DNA of 64,000 nucleotides from contig CAMAWT010000002.1 of NCBI GenBank assembly GCA_945862065.1, positions 124,001 to 188,000 of the forward strand, read 5' to 3'. Below, piece by piece: positions 18,200-25,950 of the stretch. The stretch is from Flavobacterium psychrophilum. Its GTDB lineage: Bacteria > Bacteroidota > Bacteroidia > Flavobacteriales > Flavobacteriaceae. The position numbers and the translations under genes were made by a program. Under the pieces are notes generated by a model. That model was not told the origin of the DNA. It searched no databases and saw nothing but the letters and a program-made list of their open reading frames with translations. Position 1 is the first letter of the stretch. Each line of letters begins with the position of its first letter.

Positions 18200-20641
18200 T
18201 TATTTCTTTCTTCCAAAGTAAATTCCAGCTGCAATAACCAACAACATCCCAATCGAACTTATCAAAGCAATCATACTTCCCGTTTTAACCACTTGTGGTT
18301 CAAATTTGAATTCAATTTTATGATTTCCTGCAGGAATTGTAATCGCTCGCAAAGCATAATTCGCTCTAAAATGAGAACTTAATTTTCCATCAACATAAGC
18401 TTTCCAACCGTATTTATAATACATTTCTGAAAATACGGCTAAACCATCATTTTTGTTGTTTGAAACATATTTCAAAACGTTAGGTTTGTAACTTATCAAT
18501 TTAATGGTGGCTGTTGAATCAACCTTAAAAGTTATTTTTTCTGCCTTAAAGAAAACTCCAAATTCTTTTTGATTAATAACTGCTTCTTTCTTCGAATCAA
18601 ATTTTGATAATGATTTCATTTCATCATCAGTATTGTCAGCAAATTTTATTTTTTCAACAAACCACGCATTTCCATTTGAATTTGAATTTAAAGTCGGAAA
18701 CTGTTTGCCTTCTTCATCGCTTTGAATGATGTATTTTACATGCAACATATCCAAAACCTCTTTGTTATTGTTTGCAATTTGATAGTCAAATAACTCTTGA
18801 ATTCTTCTTGGTTTGGCCGCATGATAACCTCCAATTGATTTATGAAAATAAGAAGCTCTTGCGCTTGATAAATTTCCGTCCACTTCCAAAACCCTGTAAT
18901 GAGACGAATCTTGTAAAATCTGTAAATCGGCATTGGTAGCTTCAAACGGCACATCTACTTCTCTAGCTGACACAAAATCTTTAGTGCTAACATAATTTTT
19001 ATCTACTAAAAATAAATCGCCCACCATAAAAATACCGACTAAAATAACGGCAGTTGAAACGGATAATTTCTCTTTAATATACATCCATAAAATACCAAAA
19101 ACTACAACAATAAAAAATCCTGATCGCAATAAATCGGCTTGAAAAAGATTCATTCGATCTTCTTTCAATGCGTTTACAAACTGAACTCCAAAAGATTTAT
19201 CTTGACTTTGGCTGAACATTTGAATCAATTGTCCGTCCATTGGTCCTGAAAAGCTAAAGAAACTTTCAGAAACAAATAACAACACTACCAATCCAAAGCT
19301 CACCATTCCCGCTTTCTTCAAGATATCCCATTTTTTTTCTTGGCTTTCGCCGAAAAACGATTGGAAACCCATGATTGCTAGTACGGGCATACACAACTCC
19401 AATAGCACTTGAATCGAAGAAACAGCTCTAAACTTGTCATACAACGGAACAAAATCAATAAAAAAATCGGTTAATAAACCAAAATTTTTACCCCAAGATA
19501 ACACCAAAGACAAAATGGTTCCGGCAAGGAAAACATATTTAATTTTTCGTTTATCAAGAAACAGAGCTAAAACTGCCAAAAAGAAAACAACCGCTCCAAT
19601 ATAAGCTGGTGCAGCTACAATCGGTTGATCGCCCCAATACGTTTTTCCATAATATTGAGTGGTTTGCAAAGCCTCTTCAGGTGTTGCACCATAGCCTAAC
19701 AAAAACTCATATAGATTTGATTTTTCATCAAGTTCTTCTCCATTTCCGCCACCAAATAATCTTGGTGCAATAAGATTCAAACTTTCGGCAACGCCATAGC
19801 TGTATTCTGTTATATAGCTTCTACTTAAAGCAGAATCATCTGTTTTGGGCTTACCCATTTCGTTTAACTTCAACTCACTTTTACTACGTGTACTAAAATT
19901 GGCATATTCTTTTGTTGCTAATAAATTGGTCGTATTTACACCAATTGCAAGAATTACCGCTGCTGCAAAAACACCAATTATTTTAGGTAACTCTTTTAAT
20001 TCTTTTTCTTTAAATAATTTATAAGTATAGAAAATGCCTAAAATAAATAATAAAAACAACAAATAATACGTCATTTGAAAGTGATTGGCATTCAACTCGA
20101 GAGCAACAGCGAGCATGGTAACAATACCGCCAAGAATGTATTTTTTTCTAAAAACCAACATTGTTCCTGCAATAACCAAGGGCATGTAGGCAATGGCATG
20201 AGCTTTGGCATTATGACCAACACCCAGAATTATGATTAAATAGGTTGAAAAACCAAAAGCTAAAGCGCCAAAAAAAGCTTTTAAAGGGTCGGTTTTTAAA
20301 ACTAATAAAAGCACATAAAACCCTAAGAAATAGAGAAATAAATAATCGGCTGGACGCGGTAAAAACCGAAGTGCATCATCCAAATGTCCAATAAAATCAT
20401 TCGGGTATTTAGCTCCCAATTGATACGTTGGCATTCCACCAAAAGCAGCGTCAGTCCAATAAGGCTCGGCATTTTCATTTTGTCTAAAATCGTTTTGCTC
20501 TTTGGCCATTGCCGTATATTGAACAATATCTGACTGGTATATTTTTTTTCCTTGTAAAACAGGATAAAAGTAAATAACTGAAATGATTACGAATCCTATT
20601 AAAGACAGTAAATGGGGATATAATTTTTGAATTTGTTTCAT
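18200..20641 (-). CDS. YfhO-family membrane protein (GT-C-like)
   Basis: 813 residues. Roughly 12-14 membrane helices in the first 560 residues, then a large periplasmic domain and a final helix (about 787-808) ending in RKK. The YfhO family resembles GT-C glycosyltransferases; Gram-positive homologues glycosylate lipoteichoic acid. Here it probably acts on a lipid-linked envelope glycan with the adjoining glycosyltransferase (3-bp gap) and flippase. This role is inference from context. Confidence 0.85.
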   Translation of the reverse strand: MKQIQKLYPHLLSLIGFVIISVIYFYPVLQGKKIYQSDIVQYTAMAKEQNDFRQNENAEPYWTDAAFGGMPTYQLGAKYPNDFIGHLDDALRFLPRPADYLFLYFLGFYVLLLVLKTDPLKAFFGALAFGFSTYLIIILGVGHNAKAHAIAYMPLVIAGTMLVFRKKYILGGIVTMLAVALELNANHFQMTYYLLFLLFILGIFYTYKLFKEKELKELPKIIGVFAAAVILAIGVNTTNLLATKEYANFSTRSKSELKLNEMGKPKTDDSALSRSYITEYSYGVAESLNLIAPRLFGGGNGEELDEKSNLYEFLLGYGATPEEALQTTQYYGKTYWGDQPIVAAPAYIGAVVFFLAVLALFLDKRKIKYVFLAGTILSLVLSWGKNFGLLTDFFIDFVPLYDKFRAVSSIQVLLELCMPVLAIMGFQSFFGESQEKKWDILKKAGMVSFGLVVLLFVSESFFSFSGPMDGQLIQMFSQSQDKSFGVQFVNALKEDRMNLFQADLLRSGFFIVVVFGILWMYIKEKLSVSTAVILVGIFMVGDLFLVDKNYVSTKDFVSAREVDVPFEATNADLQILQDSSHYRVLEVDGNLSSARASYFHKSIGGYHAAKPRRIQELFDYQIANNNKEVLDMLHVKYIIQSDEEGKQFPTLNSNSNGNAWFVEKIKFADNTDDEMKSLSKFDSKKEAVINQKEFGVFFKAEKITFKVDSTATIKLISYKPNVLKYVSNNKNDGLAVFSEMYYKYGWKAYVDGKLSSHFRANYALRAITIPAGNHKIEFKFEPQVVKTGSMIALISSIGMLLVIAAGIYFGRKK

Positions 20642-20670
20642 CTGGAATATGCTATTTTTTTTATGTATTA

Positions 20671-20928
20671 TTAATCAATCTCTTCAAAATCAACATATTC
20701 GCCTACGTCTTTTTTGACTTTAGGCATTTCTTTTTCTTGATTTTTTTGAGGATTTGATTGATTATTTTGGTGTTGTTGGTATTGTTTTTCAAATTGTTGA
20801 CTTGCCTTTTCGACTACTTTTTTGGCCAAAACGGGCAATAATAATTTACTCAAAAATTTGATTGCATAATAAATTACGAAAAACCAAAAAATTAAATTTA
20901 TAAAACCTCTAAAACTTGCTTCTTGCAT
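20671..20928 (-). CDS. DUF4834 family small membrane protein
   Basis: 85 residues: one hydrophobic N-terminal segment (about 10-33) then a Gln/Asn/Lys-rich charged tail ending in DFEEID. Matches the DUF4834 pattern common in Flavobacteriia. Upstream of the YfhO-like gene by 29 bp on the same strand, and preceded by its own -7 box, so it likely heads the envelope-sugar transcript. Function unknown. Confidence 0.8.
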   Translation of the reverse strand: MQEASFRGFINLIFWFFVIYYAIKFLSKLLLPVLAKKVVEKASQQFEKQYQQHQNNQSNPQKNQEKEMPKVKKDVGEYVDFEEID

Positions 20929-20944
20929 TACTGTAAAATTTTGT

Positions 20945-20952
20945 CAAAAATA
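20945..20952 (-). promoter_or_regulatory. -7 promoter box of the DUF4834-YfhO-glycosyltransferase-flippase unit
   Basis: Minus-strand TATTTTTG (TAnnTTTG), 16 bp before the DUF4834 start, with a TTG about 15 bp further upstream. Confidence 0.5.
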
Positions 20953-21018
20953 CTAAATTACATCGTTCAATTATAAGATTTTATTCTTAAATAAATAATA
21001 AATTAATCGAAAAAATAG

Positions 21019-21026
21019 TATTTTTG
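21019..21026 (+). promoter_or_regulatory. -7 promoter box of the outer-membrane protein gene
   Basis: TATTTTTG matches TAnnTTTG and lies 25 bp before the start codon of the transporter-like protein. Confidence 0.5.
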
Positions 21027-21050
21027 AAAACAATATTAAATTGAAAAAAA

Positions 21051-21998
21051 ATGAAACATCTATTTGCCTATTTATTACTCCTTGTTTTTCAATCAAATTT
21101 TGGTCAATATACCGATCAAATCAACAACAACAGGCCCGGTCAATCGATGGGTGCTTATGCCGTTGGAAAATCGGTTTTTCAAGCTGAAAGTGGCATCAAT
21201 ATGTATAATGAAAAACATAAATTACTTGAAACAAATGCAAACGGGTATGCGGTCGATTTAAATATTCGATTTGGTATCTTACTAGAACAATTTGAAACCA
21301 TTGCAGAGTTAACCTATCAATCAGACACTTACACCAAAAATAATATTTCAACCAACAGAAGTGCACTCAACACTGCCACATTTGGTGCAAAATACTTAGT
21401 TTATGATCCCTATAAAGAAACGACTGAAAAAGTAGATGTTTACAGTTGGAAGGCAAATCATAAATTTAGTTGGGAAAATCTTATACCGGCAGTAGCTTTA
21501 TATGGTGGGTTAAATCTTAATTTTTCTGGAAACCCTTTTATTTCAGCTGCCGAAAATTTAGAGCAAATAAGTCCGAAAGTAATGATTGCAACCCAAAATA
21601 TGTTTGAAGGTGGGGTTGTTTTAGTGACAAATGTTTACATGGATAAAATTGGAACCGAATACCAATCATTAGAATATATCATAACTCTTACCAAAGGTTT
21701 TAATGAAGAGTGGTCTGGTTTTATTGAGAACAAAGGCATTAAAGGTGATTATTATAGTGATGTAATTTTTAGAACAGGTGCCGCTTATTTAGTTTCGGAT
21801 GATTTTCAAATTGATGCATCCATCACATCAAACATTAAAAACACACCCTCCATTTATTACGGTGGCGTTGGTTTTGCTTGGCGTTTTGATGCCAATTATA
21901 AAGAATATAAATTTAAAAAAGGAACTCCTGAAAAAACATCAGGAAGCACTCGAGGAAGCAAACCAAAGAAAGAAAAACGTGTTGACGAAATTAAATAA
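21051..21998 (+). CDS. Outer-membrane beta-barrel protein (phenol-degradation MetA-like transporter family)
   Basis: 315 residues with a signal peptide (1-18, cleavage near NFG-Q). The mature start (NNRPGQSMGAYAVGKSVFQAESG) and alternating amphipathic strands are typical of the MetA-type outer-membrane transporter family of Bacteroidota, proteins that begin with RPGxS and end in a barrel. The C-terminus carries a Lys/Thr/Ser-rich tail. Substrate unknown. Followed by the acyltransferase gene after 14 bp. Confidence 0.75.
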   Translation: MKHLFAYLLLLVFQSNFGQYTDQINNNRPGQSMGAYAVGKSVFQAESGINMYNEKHKLLETNANGYAVDLNIRFGILLEQFETIAELTYQSDTYTKNNISTNRSALNTATFGAKYLVYDPYKETTEKVDVYSWKANHKFSWENLIPAVALYGGLNLNFSGNPFISAAENLEQISPKVMIATQNMFEGGVVLVTNVYMDKIGTEYQSLEYIITLTKGFNEEWSGFIENKGIKGDYYSDVIFRTGAAYLVSDDFQIDASITSNIKNTPSIYYGGVGFAWRFDANYKEYKFKKGTPEKTSGSTRGSKPKKEKRVDEIK

Positions 21999-22012
21999 TT
22001 AACAAATTAAAA

Positions 22013-23137
22013 ATGATAACAATTGTTGAAGCCTATTCAAAAGAGTTACTTTTAGACTATATAAAATTCCCTTTTACTTTATACAAAGACAACAAATATT
22101 GGGTACCGCCCATTATTGCAGATGAATTAGAAACTTTTGACAAAACCAAAAATCCTGCTTTCGAAAATGCCGAAGCCTATTTTTATCTTGCTTATCGCGA
22201 TGCTAAAATCGTAGGTCGTATTGCCACTATCATTAATTGGGATGAAGTAAACAACCAACAAAAAAAGAAAGTACGTTTTGGTTGGTTTGATGTTGTTGAC
22301 GATATTGAGGTTACCAAAGCCTTACTTGAAAAAGTGTATGAATTGGGTCGAAAAAATAGTTTAGAATACGTTGAAGGTCCGATGGGGTTTTCAAATCTTG
22401 ATAAAGTGGGCGTCTTAACAGAAGGTTTTGAAGAAATTGGAACCATGATTACTTGGTACAATCATCCATATTATGCCAAACATTTTGAACAATTGGGTTA
22501 TGTTACCGAGAAAGAATATCTCGAACATAAATTCCCTTTTGAAAATGTAAAACTGGAATATTTTGACAAAGCGCAAGAAGTAATCAAACGCCGTTACCAA
22601 CTCACACCTCTCAATTTCAAAAAGACGAAAGACGTAATGCCTTATGTGGATAAAATGTTTGATTTATTTAATGAATCGTATGCCAATTTATCATCGTTTG
22701 TAGCAATTTCTGAGGTGCAAAAAGCGTATTTCAAGAAAAAATACATCAGTTTTATCAATCCAGAATACATCAAATTTGTAGCAAATAAAGAGGGCAATTT
22801 AGTAGCTTTTGCTATCGTAATGCCTAGTTTTTCTAAAGCCTTGCAAAAAGCAAATGGTAAATTATTCCCTTTTGGATTTTTGCACATGCTAAACGCTAGA
22901 AACAATTGTAAAGACGTTGCTTTTTACCTTATTGGCGTGCATCCAGAATATCAAAACAAAGGCGTTCATACCATTATTTTTAAAGAATATTATACAACCT
23001 TTACCGAAAAAGGAATTCAAAATTGCATCCGAACACCCGAATTGGCAGATAATATTGCCATTCAATTATTATGGAAAAATTTTGACCCAAAAATTGTGTG
23101 TCGCAGAAAAACGTTTCGAAAAGAATTAAACAATTAG
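22013..23137 (+). CDS. GNAT-fold acyltransferase-like protein
   Basis: 374 residues, cytoplasmic. The C-terminal half contains LIGVHPEYQNKGVHTIIF (about residues 303-320), the acyl-CoA pyrophosphate-binding motif A of GNAT enzymes. The N-terminal half (PFTLYKDNKYWVPPIIADE, then GPMGFSNLDKVGVLTEGF) is a second GNAT-like domain usual in this Bacteroidota family. The acceptor is unknown. Starts 14 bp after the outer-membrane protein gene and ends 6 bp before the DUF1569 gene, so an operon is likely. Nearby alpha-oxoamine synthase suggests a lipid role, which is speculative. Confidence 0.75.
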   Translation: MITIVEAYSKELLLDYIKFPFTLYKDNKYWVPPIIADELETFDKTKNPAFENAEAYFYLAYRDAKIVGRIATIINWDEVNNQQKKKVRFGWFDVVDDIEVTKALLEKVYELGRKNSLEYVEGPMGFSNLDKVGVLTEGFEEIGTMITWYNHPYYAKHFEQLGYVTEKEYLEHKFPFENVKLEYFDKAQEVIKRRYQLTPLNFKKTKDVMPYVDKMFDLFNESYANLSSFVAISEVQKAYFKKKYISFINPEYIKFVANKEGNLVAFAIVMPSFSKALQKANGKLFPFGFLHMLNARNNCKDVAFYLIGVHPEYQNKGVHTIIFKEYYTTFTEKGIQNCIRTPELADNIAIQLLWKNFDPKIVCRRKTFRKELNN

Positions 23138-23143
23138 AAAATC

Positions 23144-23596
23144 ATGAAAGACATTTTTAATCAAACAATTACGTCAGAATTTATTGATAGAATCAATTCA
23201 TTAAACCCAACAACGCAACCAAAATGGGGAAAAATGAGTGTTGAAAAAATGTTTGCACATTGCAATGTGGCTTACGAAATGGCTTTTGAAAATATGCATC
23301 CAAAACCTAACGCTTTCAAGAAATTTTTCATCAAACTTTTAGTCAAAAATTTTATTGTGAATGATATTCCATTCAAAAAAAACGTACAAACAGCACCCGA
23401 TTTTATCATAAAAAACGAAAGGAACTTTGACATAGAAAAAAAGCGATTGATTGATTATCTAATTAAAACACAACAACTTGGCGCGGCCTATTTTGAAGGA
23501 AAAGAATCACATTCATTTGGACCTTTAACCAAACAAGAATGGAATAACCTGTTTTGCAAACATTTAGATCACCATTTAAACCAATTTGGTGTTTAG
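23144..23596 (+). CDS. DUF1569 (DinB-like) protein
   Basis: 150 residues. WGKMSVEKMFAHC near residue 30, and HSFGPLTKQEWNNLFCKHLDHHLNQFGV at the end, supply the three histidines of the DinB/YfiT-like metal-binding four-helix bundle. Function unknown; related proteins are thiol-dependent S-transferases in bacillithiol-using species, and a YtxJ gene lies elsewhere in this window. Last gene of the rightward set. Confidence 0.85.
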   Translation: MKDIFNQTITSEFIDRINSLNPTTQPKWGKMSVEKMFAHCNVAYEMAFENMHPKPNAFKKFFIKLLVKNFIVNDIPFKKNVQTAPDFIIKNERNFDIEKKRLIDYLIKTQQLGAAYFEGKESHSFGPLTKQEWNNLFCKHLDHHLNQFGV

Positions 23597-23623
23597 TTGT
23601 TAACTCTTTATATAATATTAAAA

Positions 23624-23660
23624 TAAAAAAATCCACTCTATCGAATGGATTTTTTTACTA
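23624..23660. terminator. Bidirectional hairpin terminator
   Basis: AAAAAATCCA and TGGATTTTTT form a stem around CTCTATCGAA between the convergent DUF1569 and alpha-oxoamine synthase genes, with A- and T-runs on the two sides. Confidence 0.8.
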
Positions 23661-23678
23661 TCATAAAACAAAAATGCC

Positions 23679-24944
23679 TTACACCGCATCCAAATCAACT
23701 TTGGTTTGTGCTGCAATTTCTTTATACGTTCCGTTAACCAATTTCTCACGAATGGCTTCAAAAGCAGCCAATGTTTCAGCAATATCTTCCAAAGTATGTG
23801 AAGCCGTCGGAATCATTCGCAATAAAATAATCCCTTTTGGAATTACAGGATACACTACAATAGATAAGAAAATTCCGTAATTCTCTCTCAAATCGTTCAC
23901 CATTACCATCGCCTCCGGAATAGAACCTTCCAAGTAAACTGGTGTTATACACGTATTTGTATCACCAATATTAAATCCTCTATCTTTCAATCCGTTTTGC
24001 AACGCATTCACGTTTTCCCACAATTTATCTTTAATCTCAGACGATTCACGCAACAATTGCAAACGCTTCAACGAACCAATAGTTTGTATCATTGGCAACG
24101 CTTTCGCAAACATTTGCGAACGTAAATTGTATTTTAAATAGTCGATTACATCTTTATCTGCAGCCACAAAAGCACCTATGTTTGCCATCGATTTTGCAAA
24201 TGTAGAAAAATATACATCAATTTCATCCTGTACGCCTTGCTCCTCACCTGCTCCAGCACCTGTTTTACCAAGTGTACCAAAACCATGTGCATCGTCAACA
24301 AGCAATCTAAAATTGTATTTCTTTTTCATCTCTACCACTTCCTTCAACTTTCCTTGTTGACCTCGCATTCCAAAAACTCCTTCGGTAATAAACAATATTC
24401 CGCCTCCAGTTTCTTGAGCAAGTTTTGTAGCACGTTGCAAGTTTTTCTCCATACTTTCCACATCATTGTGTCGGTACGTAAAACGCTTTCCGCTATGCAA
24501 ACGAACCCCGTCAATAATACAAGCATGTGCATCCACATCATACACAATCACATCATTTCGTGTCACCAAAGCATCAATCGTTGACATAATTCCTTGGTAA
24601 CCAAAATTCAATAAATAAGCCGATTCTTTCATCACAAAAGCAGCCAATTCTTGCTCCAATTGTTCGTGATAATTAGTATGCCCACTCATCATTCGCGCAC
24701 CCATTGGGTAGGCTGCACCATAAGCAATGGCTGCTTCTGTATCTGCTTTTCGCACTTCTGGATGATTGGCCAATCCTAAATAATCATTCAAACTCCAATT
24801 CAAAATATCCTTTCCTTGAAACTGCATTCTTGGTCCCAATTCGCCTTCCAATTTCGGGAAAACAAAATAACCTTCTGCCTGCGATGCCCATCTTCCTAAT
24901 GGTCCTTTATTGTTCTGAATTCTCTCAAATAAATCTTTTACCAT
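23679..24944 (-). CDS. PLP-dependent alpha-oxoamine synthase (serine palmitoyltransferase / KBL / BioF type)
   Basis: 421 residues. Fold-type I PLP enzyme that condenses an amino acid with an acyl-CoA. FITEGVFGMRG and LVDDAHGFGTLG (Asp and His contacting the cofactor) precede STFAKSMANIG, where Lys is the Schiff-base residue. The start ATG at 24944 (MVKDLFERIQ) matches the family; the frame upstream to 24998 is a hydrophobic extension over the promoter. Whether it makes a sphingolipid base, a sulfonolipid precursor or 2-amino-3-ketobutyrate is not decidable from sequence; abundance of such lipids in this phylum favours the first two. Confidence 0.85.
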   Translation of the reverse strand: MVKDLFERIQNNKGPLGRWASQAEGYFVFPKLEGELGPRMQFQGKDILNWSLNDYLGLANHPEVRKADTEAAIAYGAAYPMGARMMSGHTNYHEQLEQELAAFVMKESAYLLNFGYQGIMSTIDALVTRNDVIVYDVDAHACIIDGVRLHSGKRFTYRHNDVESMEKNLQRATKLAQETGGGILFITEGVFGMRGQQGKLKEVVEMKKKYNFRLLVDDAHGFGTLGKTGAGAGEEQGVQDEIDVYFSTFAKSMANIGAFVAADKDVIDYLKYNLRSQMFAKALPMIQTIGSLKRLQLLRESSEIKDKLWENVNALQNGLKDRGFNIGDTNTCITPVYLEGSIPEAMVMVNDLRENYGIFLSIVVYPVIPKGIILLRMIPTASHTLEDIAETLAAFEAIREKLVNGTYKEIAAQTKVDLDAV

Positions 24945-24970
24945 GATAAATAAGTTGTTAAAAAACGATG

Positions 24971-24999
24971 CAAAAATAGTGAATTTCTTTTTAATCAAA
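24971..24999 (-). promoter_or_regulatory. Bacteroidota promoter of the alpha-oxoamine synthase gene
   Basis: On the minus strand TTTG, 17 bp, then TATTTTTG: both -33 and -7 elements at consensus spacing. Lies 27 bp before the chosen start codon, which supports MVKDLF as the N-terminus. Confidence 0.65.
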
Positions 25000-25024
25000 T
25001 AAAAATAATTTCAATTCATTTTTC

Positions 25025-25170
25025 AAGGCACCCATTCCCGTCTTCGGCTATAGCCCTCCATGCAAAACTTTTTTTTCTAAGCCACAAAAGTAGCTCCCAA
25101 GGTCGCTCTTTTGTGACAAGAAAAAATAAGTTTTGCATTATCGGGGATGCCGCCTCAACCGGGGGTGAGG
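25025..25170. repeat. Long palindromic intergenic element P3
   Basis: TGCAAAACTT plus a T-run and CT (25061-25078) faces AG, an A-run and AAGTTTTGCA. Inside, CACAAAAG faces CTTTTGTG. A GC-rich phrase follows (GGGGATGCCGCC). Same architecture as P2. Confidence 0.7.
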
Positions 25171-25216
25171 CCTAGTTTTCATAAGAAATGTGTACTTTTA
25201 CAAAAAAAATCATCTT

Positions 25217-25786
25217 ATGAAACTCGTATTCGCATCCAACAACAAAAATAAAATCAAAGAAATTCAATTACTTCTCCCTGCTTCCATCCAAATTTTAAGT
25301 TTGGAAGATATTGGTTGCACCGAAGAAATAGCAGAAACCGCTGCTACTATTGAAGGAAACGCACAAATAAAAGCCAATTATGTTACAGAAAAATATGGGT
25401 ATGATTGTTTTGCCGACGATTCAGGTCTTGAAGTTGATGCCTTGAATGGCGAACCCGGCGTTTTTTCAGCACGATATGCCGGCGAACCTAAAAATGACGA
25501 GAACAATATTGACAAATTGTTAGCTAATTTAAAAGATATCGAAAATAAAAAAGCCAATTTCAAAACTGTAATCTGCTTGAATTTACAAGGAAATCAGCAC
25601 TTATTCACAGGCATCATCAACGGGCAAATTATTGATAAGCGTGTTGGAACCAACGGATTTGGATATGACCCTATTTTTGTTGCCGATGGATATTCTAAAA
25701 CCTTTGCAGAGTTGACTTTAGATGAAAAAGCAAACATCAGCCACCGCGGAATTGCCGTTAAAAAACTCATTGAATTTTTACAATAA
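25217..25786 (+). CDS. rdgB: Non-canonical purine NTP pyrophosphatase (RdgB/HAM1)
   Basis: 189 residues. Hydrolyses ITP, dITP and XTP to keep them out of nucleic acids. FASNNKNKIKEI is the N-terminal substrate loop, DDSGLEVDALNGEPGVFSARYAG is the catalytic and metal region, and GFGYDPIF plus SHRG complete the family signature. The ATG at 25217 (MKLVFASNN) matches the family; the frame open from 25190 would add nine residues and run over a TACTTTTA promoter-like box at 25193-25200. Single gene. Confidence 0.93.
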   Translation: MKLVFASNNKNKIKEIQLLLPASIQILSLEDIGCTEEIAETAATIEGNAQIKANYVTEKYGYDCFADDSGLEVDALNGEPGVFSARYAGEPKNDENNIDKLLANLKDIENKKANFKTVICLNLQGNQHLFTGIINGQIIDKRVGTNGFGYDPIFVADGYSKTFAELTLDEKANISHRGIAVKKLIEFLQ

Positions 25787-25921
25787 AACAGTAAATTTCG
25801 ATACGATTTTTATTCGAAAAACCACAAAAAAGAACCTTCACAAAGCTACAAGCCCAAATCAAAACATCTAACTTATTGATAATCAAAAAATAACAAATTA
25901 GTTTATATCGTTTTTTAAACC

Positions 25922-25929
25922 TACCTTTG
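25922..25929 (+). promoter_or_regulatory. -7 promoter box of the DeaD-type helicase
   Basis: TACCTTTG matches TAnnTTTG 21 bp before the ATG at 25951. It overlaps the spurious TTG-start extension of the frame, supporting the later start. Confidence 0.55.
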
Positions 25930-25950
25930 CACCAAATTTTAAAACTTTAT

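Noticed and set aside
24237..24584. Open frame of 115 codons on the plus strand
   Set aside because: It is the antisense shadow of the alpha-oxoamine synthase, with no start signal and no family.
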